DNA of 13,369 bases from Nitrososphaerota archaeon (GCA_027886865.1 JAPCJR010000025.1:1-13369), one strand, 5' to 3'; positions 1 through 6,182 are shown, counted from the first letter of the stretch. The notes: generated by a model not told the origin, from the sequence alone. A program made the numbers and translations.

Positions 1-258
1 AAGCAGCCCAACTCGGCCATCCGCAAGTGTGTCAGGGTACAGATCGTTAAGAACGGTAAGCAGATAACCGCATTCCTCCCCGGAGACGGCGCGCTCAACT
101 TTGTCGATGAGCACGATGAGGTCACCCTCGAGGGCATCGGCGGTTCGATGGGACGTGCTATGGGGGACATCCCGGGCGTACGATGGCAGGTCTCCAAGGT
201 CAACGGGGTTTCGCTCAACGAATTGGTATACGGAAGGAAGGAGAAGCCGAGGAGGTAG
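1..258 (+). CDS. rps12: Small ribosomal subunit protein uS12, 3' part (5' end outside window)
   Basis: Frame 1 is open from the first base to the TAG at 256-258 and gives the last 85 residues of archaeal/eukaryotic-type uS12, a protein of roughly 145 residues in archaea. It starts in the conserved [15 protein letters not shown] segment and contains the IPGVRW stretch, equivalent to the loop that lines the decoding site of the 30S subunit. The C-terminus is lysine/arginine-rich, as expected. rps7 follows after 6 bp, and the last codons plus the stop supply its Shine-Dalgarno sequence, so the two are co-transcribed and translationally linked. This matches the rps12-rps7 order of archaeal str-type clusters. 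Only the truncation by the window edge is unusual. Confidence 0.96.
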   Translation, partial: KQPNSAIRKCVRVQIVKNGKQITAFLPGDGALNFVDEHDEVTLEGIGGSMGRAMGDIPGVRWQVSKVNGVSLNELVYGRKEKPRR

Positions 259-264
259 TGCTGG

Positions 265-873
265 ATGAGCCAGAAACTAGAGTATCCCAACCTTCATCTC
301 TGGAACAAGTGGGACTTTACCCAGGTCAAGATAGAGGACATTGGCCTGATGAGCGTCATCGACCTCAAGCCCACGCTGGTACCGCACTCCGGCGGCAGGC
401 ACGAACACCAGAAGTTCTCAAAGTCCAAAGTGAACGTGGTGGAGCGCCTCGCCAATCAGCTCATGCACTTCGGCAAGAAGCACGCGAAGAACACGGGCAG
501 GATGGGAGGCAAGAAGCAAAAGTCGCTTAACATAGTCAAGACGGCGTTCGAGATAATCCACCTAAAGACGGGGCAGAACCCCATCCAGGTCCTCGTGAAG
601 GCGCTGGAGAAATCCGCGCCCAACGAAGACACGACCAGGATGAGCTACGGAGGGGTGGTCTACCACATCTCCGTCGACATCTCCCCGACTAGGAGGATAG
701 ACATCGCCTTCAGGTTCATCTCAGAGGGCGTGCGCGAGGCGGCGTTCGGGTCAATGAAGACCGTAGAGGAGGTGCTGGCCGACGAGCTCATCCTCGCGTC
801 GAACGGCGACTCGAACAGCTACGCCGTCAAGAAGAAGAACGAGCAAGAAAGAATCGCTATGGCCTCGAGGTAG
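265..873 (+). CDS. rps7: Small ribosomal subunit protein uS7
   Basis: A 202-residue protein of the archaeal/eukaryotic uS7 type, which nucleates assembly of the 30S head and contacts the tRNA exit site. Recognisable blocks are GGRHEHQKFSKSKVNVVERL (residues about 47-66), the central NPIQVLVKALEKSAPNEDT, the ISPTRRIDIAFRFI strand region, and a C-terminus ending in SYAVKKKNEQERIAMASR, typical of archaeal S7. The ATG at 265 is preceded by a strong GGAGGT (251-256, 8 nt spacing) that overlaps the rps12 stop. No elongation-factor gene follows; instead a convergent hydrolase begins 8 bp downstream. Length is normal for the family, allowing for a short archaeal N-terminal extension. Confidence 0.97.
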   Translation: MSQKLEYPNLHLWNKWDFTQVKIEDIGLMSVIDLKPTLVPHSGGRHEHQKFSKSKVNVVERLANQLMHFGKKHAKNTGRMGGKKQKSLNIVKTAFEIIHLKTGQNPIQVLVKALEKSAPNEDTTRMSYGGVVYHISVDISPTRRIDIAFRFISEGVREAAFGSMKTVEEVLADELILASNGDSNSYAVKKKNEQERIAMASR

Positions 874-880
874 AGGCCCC

Positions 881-906
881 TCTACTCTTTACTTTCTTTC
901 TCTTCC
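881..906 (+). terminator. Pyrimidine/T-rich terminator candidate of rps12-rps7
   Basis: Eight bases after the rps7 stop the plus strand becomes a T/C-only run broken by a few A residues (CTTTACTTTCTTTCTC). Archaeal RNA polymerase terminates on T-rich tracts without needing a hairpin. The tract lies inside the last codons of the convergent hydrolase. This is inferred from composition and position only. Confidence 0.4.
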
Positions 907-1592
907 TGCATCGCCATCCCCCGCAGCTCCGGCTCCAGCTCGGGAGGCACAGCAATTTTTCCCTGCGGGTCCGAGAGAAAGTCCCTAATCATCGACAGGA
1001 TGACGTCCTTCTTGTACCTCTCCAGTTTGTGCGCTATCGTAAAGTCGTAGTGCGGGTTCTTCGCCACAGGGTCGAGGACCTGTATCTTCGCCGTCTTGAT
1101 GGCGTCCCTCAGCACATAGCCCGCCTTGACCTGCGCCACCAGGTCGTCCTCCGCCCAGATGATGAGTGCGGGTCTTCCCACCTTCTTCAGGCGTGAGAGC
1201 TGGCCCTTGTCGTAGGTGCTCGAGATTAGCACCATGCTCTCCACCCTCTCCGGCCAGCTGATAGCGAACTCCAACGCGACCTGCCCGCCCCACGAGGTGC
1301 CCACGAGGATTGCTTTCTGGACCGACAGCTTGTCCATCATCTCGTGCAGGACCCGGGCCTGCACGCTATAGTCAGGCGTCTCCACGGGCCTGCTCGACTT
1401 GCCGAACCCGATCAGGTCGGGCATGATGAGAGAATACTGCTTCGCGAGGTCGAGGAGCGGTGTCCAGACCGACCAGTCCTCCCTCTTGTCGGCCCCGTGC
1501 AGCAGCAGCATGTGCGGGCCGCTACCCTCCGTCGCGTAATTTACCCGGTACTCACCCAGCTCTATGCTCTTGACCAAGGTGGAGGGACTCAA
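882..1592 (-). CDS. Alpha/beta-fold hydrolase (lidless type)
   Basis: A 236-residue alpha/beta hydrolase; substrate unknown. The oxyanion-hole region is LLLHGADKREDW (residues 29-40). The nucleophile elbow is GTSWGG with Ser100, the likely acid is Asp149 or Asp150 in WAEDD, and the likely base is His181 in NPHYDF. Only about 20 residues separate the strand after the elbow (SMVLISS) from the acid-bearing strand (PALIIW), so the usual helical lid is essentially absent; this fits small esterases or acyl hydrolases. The start must be non-ATG: an in-frame TAA lies 6 bp upstream of the TTG at 1592, and the next option is TTG at 1577. The C-terminus (about 215-236) is acidic and probably disordered. 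It is convergent with rps7, so not part of that operon. Confidence 0.88.
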   Translation of the reverse strand: MSPSTLVKSIELGEYRVNYATEGSGPHMLLLHGADKREDWSVWTPLLDLAKQYSLIMPDLIGFGKSSRPVETPDYSVQARVLHEMMDKLSVQKAILVGTSWGGQVALEFAISWPERVESMVLISSTYDKGQLSRLKKVGRPALIIWAEDDLVAQVKAGYVLRDAIKTAKIQVLDPVAKNPHYDFTIAHKLERYKKDVILSMIRDFLSDPQGKIAVPPELEPELRGMAMQEEKESKE

Positions 1593-1622
1593 TTGTTATC
1601 CCGCTCGCGTCTTTCCCCGGCT

Positions 1623-1630
1623 GTTTTATC
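1623..1630 (-). promoter_or_regulatory. TATA-like box of the alpha/beta hydrolase
   Basis: Read on the minus strand this is GATAAAAC, centred about 34 bp upstream of the TTG start. With the usual 26-27 bp to the transcription start, it would give a leader of only 7-8 nt. No Shine-Dalgarno sequence is seen. Confidence 0.3.
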
Positions 1631-1673
1631 TGCTTCGGCCGAAACAGGCCTGAAAATCACGTTTTCACAACCG

Positions 1674-1681
1674 TTAATTAG
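1674..1681 (+). promoter_or_regulatory. TATA-like box of the 55-aa membrane protein
   Basis: TTAATTAG in an otherwise GC-rich stretch, centred 26.5 bp before the ATG at 1704. This spacing predicts a leaderless mRNA and supports the short start rather than the much longer open frame upstream. Confidence 0.45.
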
Positions 1682-1703
1682 GGGTCCGGGGGTCGGAAAG
1701 CTA

Positions 1704-1871
1704 ATGGAAAGCGACCCGGTGCGCTACTTTGGCATGCTGCTGAACATGTGCATCCGCGACGACTGGAAGAAGGAGTCGATGCTTGCGGCCACTGCCGTCT
1801 CGTTCGCCCTCGGAATCGGCGCGAGCGTACTGACCGTATACTTGTTGTCGACTGCAGGGCTCCTGGTCTGA
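1704..1871 (+). CDS. Small single-pass membrane protein (55 aa), function unknown
   Basis: I do not recognise this protein. It begins with a polar, charged segment (MESDPVRYFG, then IRDDWKKES, residues 17-25). A hydrophobic helix follows (about 26-53, rich in Ala, Leu and Val) and runs to the C-terminus, suggesting an N-in single-pass protein. The frame is open far upstream, but that part is antisense to the alpha/beta hydrolase. The ATG at 1704 is favoured because a TATA-like box is centred 26.5 bp before it. A second small membrane protein follows on the same strand after about 90 bp. The charged segment plus helix (DDWKKESMLAATAVS) weakly resembles the start of the 41-aa protein at 4547-4672, which may be chance. 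Confidence 0.6.
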   Translation: MESDPVRYFGMLLNMCIRDDWKKESMLAATAVSFALGIGASVLTVYLLSTAGLLV

Positions 1872-1964
1872 TTGCGTCTACAAAATTCGACACGTCGGTA
1901 AAGAGATTCTACTCTTGTGGCATTTACTGCCTTTGAGCCGTATCGTAGTTTGGTAATCCAACAA

Positions 1965-2174
1965 ATGGGTCGAAAAGCAGTACTGGTCGGATTCTGGTTG
2001 CTCGGGTATGCCCTAGGCTTCTTCGCCTGGCTCGTAAGAGCGCCAGTCATCAACTGGGTCGCAAACCTCGGTGTGAGTGCAGACGTCGCAGGCGCGCTGA
2101 TCACCGGGCTAGCTGGCTCAGTCGTGATGCTGGTCGGGGTAATACTCTGGAGCTACCTCTCGAATACGAACTAG
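1965..2174 (+). CDS. Small two-pass membrane protein (69 aa), function unknown
   Basis: I do not recognise this protein. Starting at ATG 1965 it has a basic N-terminus (MGRKA), a helix of about 20 residues (VLVGFWLLGYALGFFAWLV), a short polar loop, and a second helix (about residues 42-64, VAGALITGLAGSVVMLVG), ending SYLSNTN. The frame continues upstream to a GTG at 1917, which would add 16 residues (MAFTAFEPYRSLVIQQ). I prefer the ATG because the extension has few G/C third positions, unlike coding sequence here; neither start has a clear promoter or Shine-Dalgarno sequence. A T-rich tract follows the stop. It could be transcribed with the 55-aa protein upstream. Confidence 0.6.
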   Translation: MGRKAVLVGFWLLGYALGFFAWLVRAPVINWVANLGVSADVAGALITGLAGSVVMLVGVILWSYLSNTN

Positions 2175-2201
2175 CTCCATCTCCTCCGGGGATGCGAGCT
2201 A

Positions 2202-2213
2202 TCTCTTCTTTTT
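2202..2213 (+). terminator. T-rich terminator candidate after the 69-aa membrane protein
   Basis: TCTCTTCTTTTT lies 27 bp after the stop of the plus-strand membrane protein and reaches the stop codon of the convergent SpoIIM-like gene. It is a plausible archaeal T-tract terminator, judged by composition only. Confidence 0.4.
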
Positions 2214-2940
2214 ACTGAACCGAATTCTGAGCAGCCCTCACCTCTTTCCTTATTCTCGACAATCGTCTGTTCAGCACGAGTACCACGACGACCAACACCA
2301 CGAACGGGATCCAGGTCACGAGAGACAACACCCCTCCGAGCCGTATCTCCACCGCCTCGAAGAGCGCCGCGACGAGGAGCATGACCGTCACGATTGCGAG
2401 GTTGACGACGAACTGCGTTCCCTCTGTCCTCCATCGCACTGAGCTTCTCCCCGTCGAATCGAACAGCCATCTGAACAGGGCGTACAGAAGTAAGAGTCCC
2501 TCGGCCGTCGCGACCGCGTACGCAGGGAGCTCTATGTAGGTGTGGGGGAAAAGAAACAGAGAGAGGAACACCAGCGCCGCGGGCGCGCTATAGCTTATGG
2601 CGTCCACCTCGACGATGCGGGCGGTCGCGTAGATTGAGAAGGCGAAGAGAATCAGGCCAATCCCGGGGATCATCTCGATCAGGCCTATCCGAAGGTTGTT
2701 CGTGAATATCCCCCAGAATGTCGCGAGCAGGCCCGCGTTCTGAAACTCATTACCGATCTGGTTGCTCTGACTCGTGTAGAGGGCCTGCTCCCCGGCGAAG
2801 AACGGAAGTCCCGATATGACGAAGAAGAGCGCCACCTCTATGAGGAAAAGGGCGACGCACAAGAGCAGCCCCCTGCGCGCGAACTCTTTGACCGCAGAGT
2901 CCAACAGGGGCTCTTTCTTCTCGGCTGCTTGCTCGATCAT
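2212..2940 (-). CDS. Stage II sporulation protein M (SpoIIM/DUF95)-family membrane protein
   Basis: A 242-residue polytopic membrane protein with the SpoIIM-family signatures: FTNNLRIGLIEMIPGIG (residues 79-95) and FPHTYIELPAYAVATAEGLL (131-150). Hydrophobic helices lie at about 24-44, 85-107, 117-134, 138-158, 178-196 and 206-224. The C-terminus is basic (NRRLSRIRKEVR). In Bacillus SpoIIM acts in septal peptidoglycan remodelling. Archaeal members have no established role, so none is assigned here. The ATG at 2940 is supported by an AGGAG Shine-Dalgarno (2946-2950, 5 nt spacing), implying a leadered mRNA, unlike most neighbours. The gene is divergent from the Lrp-like regulator and could be controlled by it; that link is inference. 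Confidence 0.85.
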   Translation of the reverse strand: MIEQAAEKKEPLLDSAVKEFARRGLLLCVALFLIEVALFFVISGLPFFAGEQALYTSQSNQIGNEFQNAGLLATFWGIFTNNLRIGLIEMIPGIGLILFAFSIYATARIVEVDAISYSAPAALVFLSLFLFPHTYIELPAYAVATAEGLLLLYALFRWLFDSTGRSSVRWRTEGTQFVVNLAIVTVMLLVAALFEAVEIRLGGVLSLVTWIPFVVLVVVVLVLNRRLSRIRKEVRAAQNSVQ

Positions 2941-3002
2941 CGTCGCTCCTTAGGCCTGCACCGCAGGGAGAAAAAGCTCGCTGCTCGCGAATCTGATGCA
3001 CA

Positions 3003-3012
3003 ACATATATCG
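3003..3012 (-). promoter_or_regulatory. TATA-like box, probably for the SpoIIM-family gene
   Basis: ACATATATCG (CGATATATGT on the minus strand). If it drives the minus-strand gene, transcription would start near 2980, leaving a leader of about 40 nt that carries the AGGAG at 2946-2950. The element is almost symmetric, so orientation is uncertain. Confidence 0.4.
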
Positions 3013-3064
3013 ACATTCAACGAATAATACTTCGCTCACTCGTAAAAACCGGAAGAAACCGCAA

Positions 3065-3072
3065 CTTATTTA
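3065..3072 (+). promoter_or_regulatory. TATA-like box of the double-HTH regulator
   Basis: CTTATTTA centred 35 bp before the ATG at 3104, predicting a transcript start near 3095. It lies inside the longer open frame that begins at 2996, which argues against that longer start and against the ATG at 3077. Confidence 0.5.
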
Positions 3073-3103
3073 TGCAATGTCTGATGTGGGTCGCCTTGCG
3101 GAT

Positions 3104-4339
3104 ATGAAAATTGCCATTCCTGAGGGTAAAGAGCCTTACGCTAGAGATTTTGCGAGTGCTGAGGATGCGGGCCGCGTGGCCCTGGGACCCATCGAAGCTC
3201 CTAACCAGGGGCGCGACCTGAACAGCGAAATCGCTTCGATGGTGAAGCTGATCTCGGAGGTAGGCCCCCGAATCCCGGAGGTCGCACGCAGGATGGGCAG
3301 GCACAAGGAGACGGTGAGATACTGGTACAAGAAGCTCGAGGAGCACGACTTTGCGATCTCAGCCATAATCAATCACGAAGCCCTCGGCCTGAAGAGGATC
3401 GTGATGAAGGTAAAGCTCGGCGACGGATACGCAGACTACATCAAACCTCTCGTGCAGGCCATGAACGAGCTCTGCTATGTCGTGTCATACACCAAGGCGC
3501 TCCCCGAGAGCATCTACGTCGTGACGGCGAGCGTGCCTGAGGACTTTACCGCAGAGTACGTCGACTTCATCGAGACGCTGAAGCAGCAGGGAGTCTTCAC
3601 GTTCGTCGAGTACTACATGCTCGACTGGGTCAGGAACAAGCCAATGCAGACCGAGTATTACGACTTTGAACGGGGTTTCTGGGACTTCGACTATCAGGCT
3701 CTCGCGCAGGAGAGACCCGACGCAGTCCCGTACTCAGAGCCATCCGTTTCGCAGCGCGTCAAGTTCGACAGGATAGACCTTCTTATCGCCAAGGAGCTAC
3801 AGAGAGACGCTTCACGTGAGCTGCAGGAGGTACAGCTTGCGATCAAGGAAACGGACAGGGTCGACATCAACTACAAGACCCTGTGCTGGCACCTCGCCCA
3901 GCACGTCGAGCCGCGACTCCTGAAGGGGTACAAGATCAACTGGATGGGGACCAAGTACGATCCGGTCACCGAACGCGTGAAGCAGAGGCAGCACAGCTTC
4001 CTCGGCGTCGAGGTCTTCGCGAAGAGCGTTCGCATCGATGAGCGCCGGGAGCTCCTGAGCAAGATAGGCCGTCTGCCGATCCTCTGGATGGAGGGAGCGG
4101 GAAGCGACTTCTACGCCCAGGTGGCAATTCCGACCGAATCCACTGTCGAGGGGCTGCAGTATCTTCAGACCTCGATGCGTTCGGTGAGCGATAGAGCCTC
4201 ATTCTTGATAGCGGACCAGCGGAACGCGCTGGGATTCCCGTTCTCGTACAACCTCTTCGAAGAGGAGAACAAGGTCTGGAAGTTCAACAGGGAAGAACTC
4301 CTGGTCAAGTTCAAAGCCCTCGAAGCTCAGGTTCGATAG
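3104..4339 (+). CDS. Lrp/AsnC-like transcriptional regulator with two HTH modules
   Basis: A 411-residue probable DNA-binding regulator. It has a winged-HTH-like segment at about residues 40-83 (IPEVARRMGRHKETVRYWYK is the recognition-helix region), then an alpha/beta segment at about 95-180 resembling the Lrp ligand/oligomerisation (RAM) fold (LKRIVMKVKL, SIYVVTASVP). A second HTH-like segment lies at about 222-276 (FDRIDLLIAKELQRDASREL) and a second alpha/beta segment at about 296-380. It thus looks like an internal duplication of an HTH-RAM unit, about twice the usual Lrp length. The open frame extends to 2996, but that stretch is AT-rich and contains a TATA-like box, so I use ATG 3104. 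The two hairpin repeats at 4367-4485 follow immediately. Effector and targets are unknown. Confidence 0.75.
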   Translation: MKIAIPEGKEPYARDFASAEDAGRVALGPIEAPNQGRDLNSEIASMVKLISEVGPRIPEVARRMGRHKETVRYWYKKLEEHDFAISAIINHEALGLKRIVMKVKLGDGYADYIKPLVQAMNELCYVVSYTKALPESIYVVTASVPEDFTAEYVDFIETLKQQGVFTFVEYYMLDWVRNKPMQTEYYDFERGFWDFDYQALAQERPDAVPYSEPSVSQRVKFDRIDLLIAKELQRDASRELQEVQLAIKETDRVDINYKTLCWHLAQHVEPRLLKGYKINWMGTKYDPVTERVKQRQHSFLGVEVFAKSVRIDERRELLSKIGRLPILWMEGAGSDFYAQVAIPTESTVEGLQYLQTSMRSVSDRASFLIADQRNALGFPFSYNLFEEENKVWKFNREELLVKFKALEAQVR

Positions 4340-4366
4340 ATCCAGAAACGGTCTCAGCATCCGCAC

Positions 4367-4485
4367 ACGGTGCTAGAGTATCGTCTGCTCGATCGATAGC
4401 AGACATACAGAAGGAAAAGACTAGTAGACGGTGTTAAAGCATCGTCTGCTCGATCGATAGCAGACACAAAGAACGAAGAGAGTAG
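4367..4485 (+). repeat. Tandem 61-bp-period duplication carrying two identical hairpins with palindromic loops
   Basis: Two copies of a 58-bp unit occur at 4367-4424 and 4428-4485, offset 61 bp. They differ at 8 positions, none of them in a 26-bp core (4380-4405 and 4441-4466). Each core folds as a 7-bp stem, GTCTGCT with AGCAGAC, around the 8-nt loop CGATCGAT (stems 4383-4389/4398-4404 and 4444-4450/4459-4465). The loop contains the self-complementary CGATCG, so two loops could pair with each other as RNA; as DNA the element is a dyad. It lies between the regulator stop and the terminator-like inverted repeat, in purine-rich non-coding DNA. It could be a 3' UTR element, a small RNA, or a pair of operator sites. 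The repeat and hairpins are seen directly; the roles are inference. Confidence 0.85.
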
Positions 4486-4517
4486 AAAATAGAAAGAACA
4501 GAAGCCGAAAGCTGAGT

Positions 4518-4553
4518 AAGTTAGAGAGTGTGAGAAAAAAATTTCTCTAACTT
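4518..4553. terminator. 10-bp inverted repeat with A/T-rich loop, candidate bidirectional terminator
   Basis: AAGTTAGAGA (4518-4527) is perfectly complementary to TCTCTAACTT (4544-4553), with a 16-nt loop containing seven consecutive A and three T residues. It sits between the plus-strand regulator/repeat region and the convergent 41-aa gene, whose TAG stop (4547-4549) is inside the right arm. A nested GAGAAA/TTTCTC pairing is an alternative fold. Its position between convergent genes suggests transcription end or mRNA 3'-end protection; this is not proven. Confidence 0.5.
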
Positions 4554-4672
4554 CCGCCCCAGCCGCTGACTGGCCCAGTGAGAGGGCTCACGTGCAGGCC
4601 CATCGTTGCGAGCACAACTGAAGCGCTCGTTATTGCCATCAATCCATATCGAACCTTGTCGTCGGTAGACAT
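4547..4672 (-). CDS. Small single-pass membrane protein (41 aa), function unknown
   Basis: I do not recognise this protein. The sequence starts MSTDDKVRYG, has one hydrophobic helix (about residues 10-28, LMAITSASVVLATMGLHV), and ends in a Gly/Pro/Ser-rich tail (PLTGPVSGWGGS). The frame stays open to 4804, but the ATG at 4672 is clearly better: TCTAAATACT is centred 26.5 bp upstream, matching the leaderless promoter geometry of the neighbouring genes, and the upstream part lacks coding character. The stop codon falls inside the inverted repeat at 4544-4553. The Gly-rich tail ending in Ser is unusual for a membrane microprotein. Confidence 0.6.
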   Translation of the reverse strand: MSTDDKVRYGLMAITSASVVLATMGLHVSPLTGPVSGWGGS

Positions 4673-4693
4673 AACCAACCCATACAAACAGGT

Positions 4694-4703
4694 AGTATTT
4701 AGA
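4694..4703 (-). promoter_or_regulatory. TATA-like box of the 41-aa membrane protein
   Basis: TCTAAATACT on the minus strand, centred 26.5 bp from the ATG at 4672. It predicts a leaderless transcript and sets the start codon. Confidence 0.5.
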
Positions 4704-4887
4704 TTTTCCGTATTTGCATGAAACTTGTTATAAAGCTCTCCATGCATCTTCCAATAACGCAAACGCTCCCCAAATGGTAGCGTTGGCCGCCAATACGGTT
4801 GCATCAGAAGACCATATTGGTGTGTATCATCAAGCCCGTCATGCTTATTTTTCCGGAGTAAGGCGGTTCGGCGTCACCGCGCCGAGG
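4704..4887. other. Non-coding spacer with small dyads
   Basis: No convincing gene is visible. Two short inverted repeats are present: AACGCT (4762-4767) with AGCGTT (4779-4784), and CCAATA (4790-4795) with TATTGG (4815-4820). CCAATA also occurs at 4751-4756. They lie between two divergent promoters and could be regulator sites, but 6-bp arms are short enough to arise by chance. A T-rich patch is at 4844-4853. Confidence 0.3.
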
Positions 4888-4902
4888 ACTAAATGTAAAT
4901 AC
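4888..4902 (+). promoter_or_regulatory. A/T-rich TATA-like region of the ABC transporter operon
   Basis: ACTAAATGTAAATAC stands out in GC-rich surroundings about 60 bp before the ATG at 4955. Initiation near 4922 would give a leader of about 33 nt that contains AGGTG (4945-4949), a Shine-Dalgarno-like sequence 5 nt from the start. Confidence 0.4.
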
Positions 4903-4954
4903 CGCAGGGAGCACGCGCCGTCATGGGCATCCGACGGACGGCACAGGTGTTCGG

Positions 4955-5680
4955 ATGACCGCAGCGGCTCCCAACGAGGATTCGTCGGCAATCTCGTTTG
5001 ACTCGGTCACGAAGACCTACCCGACCAAGTCCGATTCGGTGAACGCTCTCGACTCGGTCTCCTTCAAGGTCGAGCGAGGAGCCGTGGTCGCGGTCGTCGG
5101 GCCCTCAGGAAGCGGCAAGACCACCCTTCTCAACATGGCCGCCGGCTTGGATTTCCCCAGCCGGGGCTCCGTCAGGGTCGGCGGGATATCGACGACGGAG
5201 CTCGAGCGCGAGCCGCTCCAGAAGTTCCGGAACGAGACGGTGGGGGTAGTGTTCCAGCAGTTCTTCTTGATCGACCATCTTTCTGTCTTCCAGAATGTGA
5301 TGGTACCGCTCATACCCCGCGAGATTCCCTCTGCGGAGAAATCCAGGAAGATCCTCGACGTAATAGCCAAGGTCGGCCTCTCCGACAAGGCCGACAGGCT
5401 GCCATCCGAGCTCTCCGGCGGCGAGCTGCAGCGCGTCGCCATCGCGCGCGGTCTCGTCGGCGACGCCTCCGTGATACTGGCAGACGAGCCGACGGGCAAC
5501 CTCGACTCCAAGAGGGGCTCCGAGATAGTCGGCCTCCTGGTCGCCGAGAGCCGGGAGAGGCAGAAGACCGTCCTGATCGCCACACACGACCTGCGGGTCC
5601 TCGACCGTGTAGACGGGGTCGTCTATCTGGAGGACGGCAAGCTCTCCAGGATCGAGGGGAAGGGTGTCAGGACTGCGTAG
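4955..5680 (+). CDS. ABC transporter ATP-binding protein, MacB/LolD/FtsE type
   Basis: A 241-residue ABC ATPase with a complete motif set: Walker A GPSGSGKTT (residues 49-57), Q-loop Gln101, signature LSGGELQR (153-160), Walker B VILADEP (173-179) with D-loop GNLD, and switch His211 in ATHD. The length and the pattern GLDFPSRGSVRVGG and DEPTGNLDSKRG are typical of the LolD/MacB/FtsE subfamily, which powers mechanotransmission-type permeases. It overlaps the next gene by 17 bp and is first in a three-gene operon with two small membrane proteins, its likely permease partners. The ATG has AGGTG 5 nt upstream. The cargo is unknown; lipids, peptides or cell-surface components are possible for this subfamily. 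Confidence 0.93.
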   Translation: MTAAAPNEDSSAISFDSVTKTYPTKSDSVNALDSVSFKVERGAVVAVVGPSGSGKTTLLNMAAGLDFPSRGSVRVGGISTTELEREPLQKFRNETVGVVFQQFFLIDHLSVFQNVMVPLIPREIPSAEKSRKILDVIAKVGLSDKADRLPSELSGGELQRVAIARGLVGDASVILADEPTGNLDSKRGSEIVGLLVAESRERQKTVLIATHDLRVLDRVDGVVYLEDGKLSRIEGKGVRTA

Positions 5681-6182
5681 GCCCAGACCGCTCGACGCGG
5701 TCTCCATCGTCTTCGCCGGTTTCATCTTCCTGGTCATGCTGTCGCAGCTATCCGCCAAGGTGCTCGGCGAGGCCGTCCTAAGCTATCACCCTGAGGGGTC
5801 GGCGGTGCTCGCGCAGGTCCAGTCGATCTCAGAGATCCTCGCGGTGAGTGCCGCGGCCCTCGGGCTCGCATTTGGAAGCGCCGTCCTGATAATAACCCGG
5901 AAGAAGCTGGCGGTCGAGATAGACGTCTACAGGGCGAACGGTCTTCCTTTCGGGTCGGCCTTGCGTCTCATGCTGAGCTACCATCCCGTCCGGCCCATGG
6001 CGTGGCTCTTGGGGGCTGCCGCCTTCGCCGTGGCCGCAGATTCTGTCCTCGGCCTTGACGCGAGGGTACCTCTCTACCTGGTGCTCTGTTATGTCACCCT
6101 GCTCATCGGCTGGGTGGCGCTCCTGACGTTCCGGATGTTCAGCAGCCGAGGCTTCAAAGAGGGGAGGGGGAGAGTTGGATAG
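5664..6182 (+). CDS. Small FtsX/MacB-like ABC permease subunit A
   Basis: A 172-residue protein with four predicted helices (about 12-30, 56-78, 110-130, 135-156). Helix 2 is followed by TRKKLAVEIDVYRANGLPFG (residues 78-97), matching in pattern the FtsX-domain coupling motif (R..EI.v.ra.G). Only about 25 residues separate helices 1 and 2, where MacB and FtsX carry a large extracytoplasmic domain, so this would be a stripped-down permease. The start is GTG at 5664, inside the end of the ATPase gene (17-bp overlap), implying translational coupling. The downstream permease overlaps it by 8 bp. The family assignment rests on helix layout, motif pattern and operon context. Confidence 0.72.
   Translation: MSGLRRPRPLDAVSIVFAGFIFLVMLSQLSAKVLGEAVLSYHPEGSAVLAQVQSISEILAVSAAALGLAFGSAVLIITRKKLAVEIDVYRANGLPFGSALRLMLSYHPVRPMAWLLGAAAFAVAADSVLGLDARVPLYLVLCYVTLLIGWVALLTFRMFSSRGFKEGRGRVG

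Noticed and set aside
1344..1871. Long plus-strand frame ending in the 55-aa membrane protein
   Set aside because: Its first two thirds are antisense to a well-supported alpha/beta hydrolase, and a promoter-like box sits right before the internal ATG at 1704.
1917..1964. GTG-initiated N-terminal extension of the 69-aa membrane protein
   Set aside because: Kept only as an alternative: the 16 added codons have low G/C at third positions and no clear promoter or ribosome-binding site.
2996..3103. 36-residue N-terminal extension of the double-HTH regulator
   Set aside because: The stretch is AT-rich, rich in Asn/Lys/Thr codons unlike the rest, and contains the TATA-like box CTTATTTA.
4367..4485. 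CRISPR array
   Set aside because: Only two copies exist, the similarity continues through the would-be spacer as in a tandem duplication, and no cas gene is present.
4714..5001. 95-residue plus-strand frame before the ABC operon
   Set aside because: It overlaps the ATPase start in another frame, has no recognisable domain, and contains the operon's promoter-like region.
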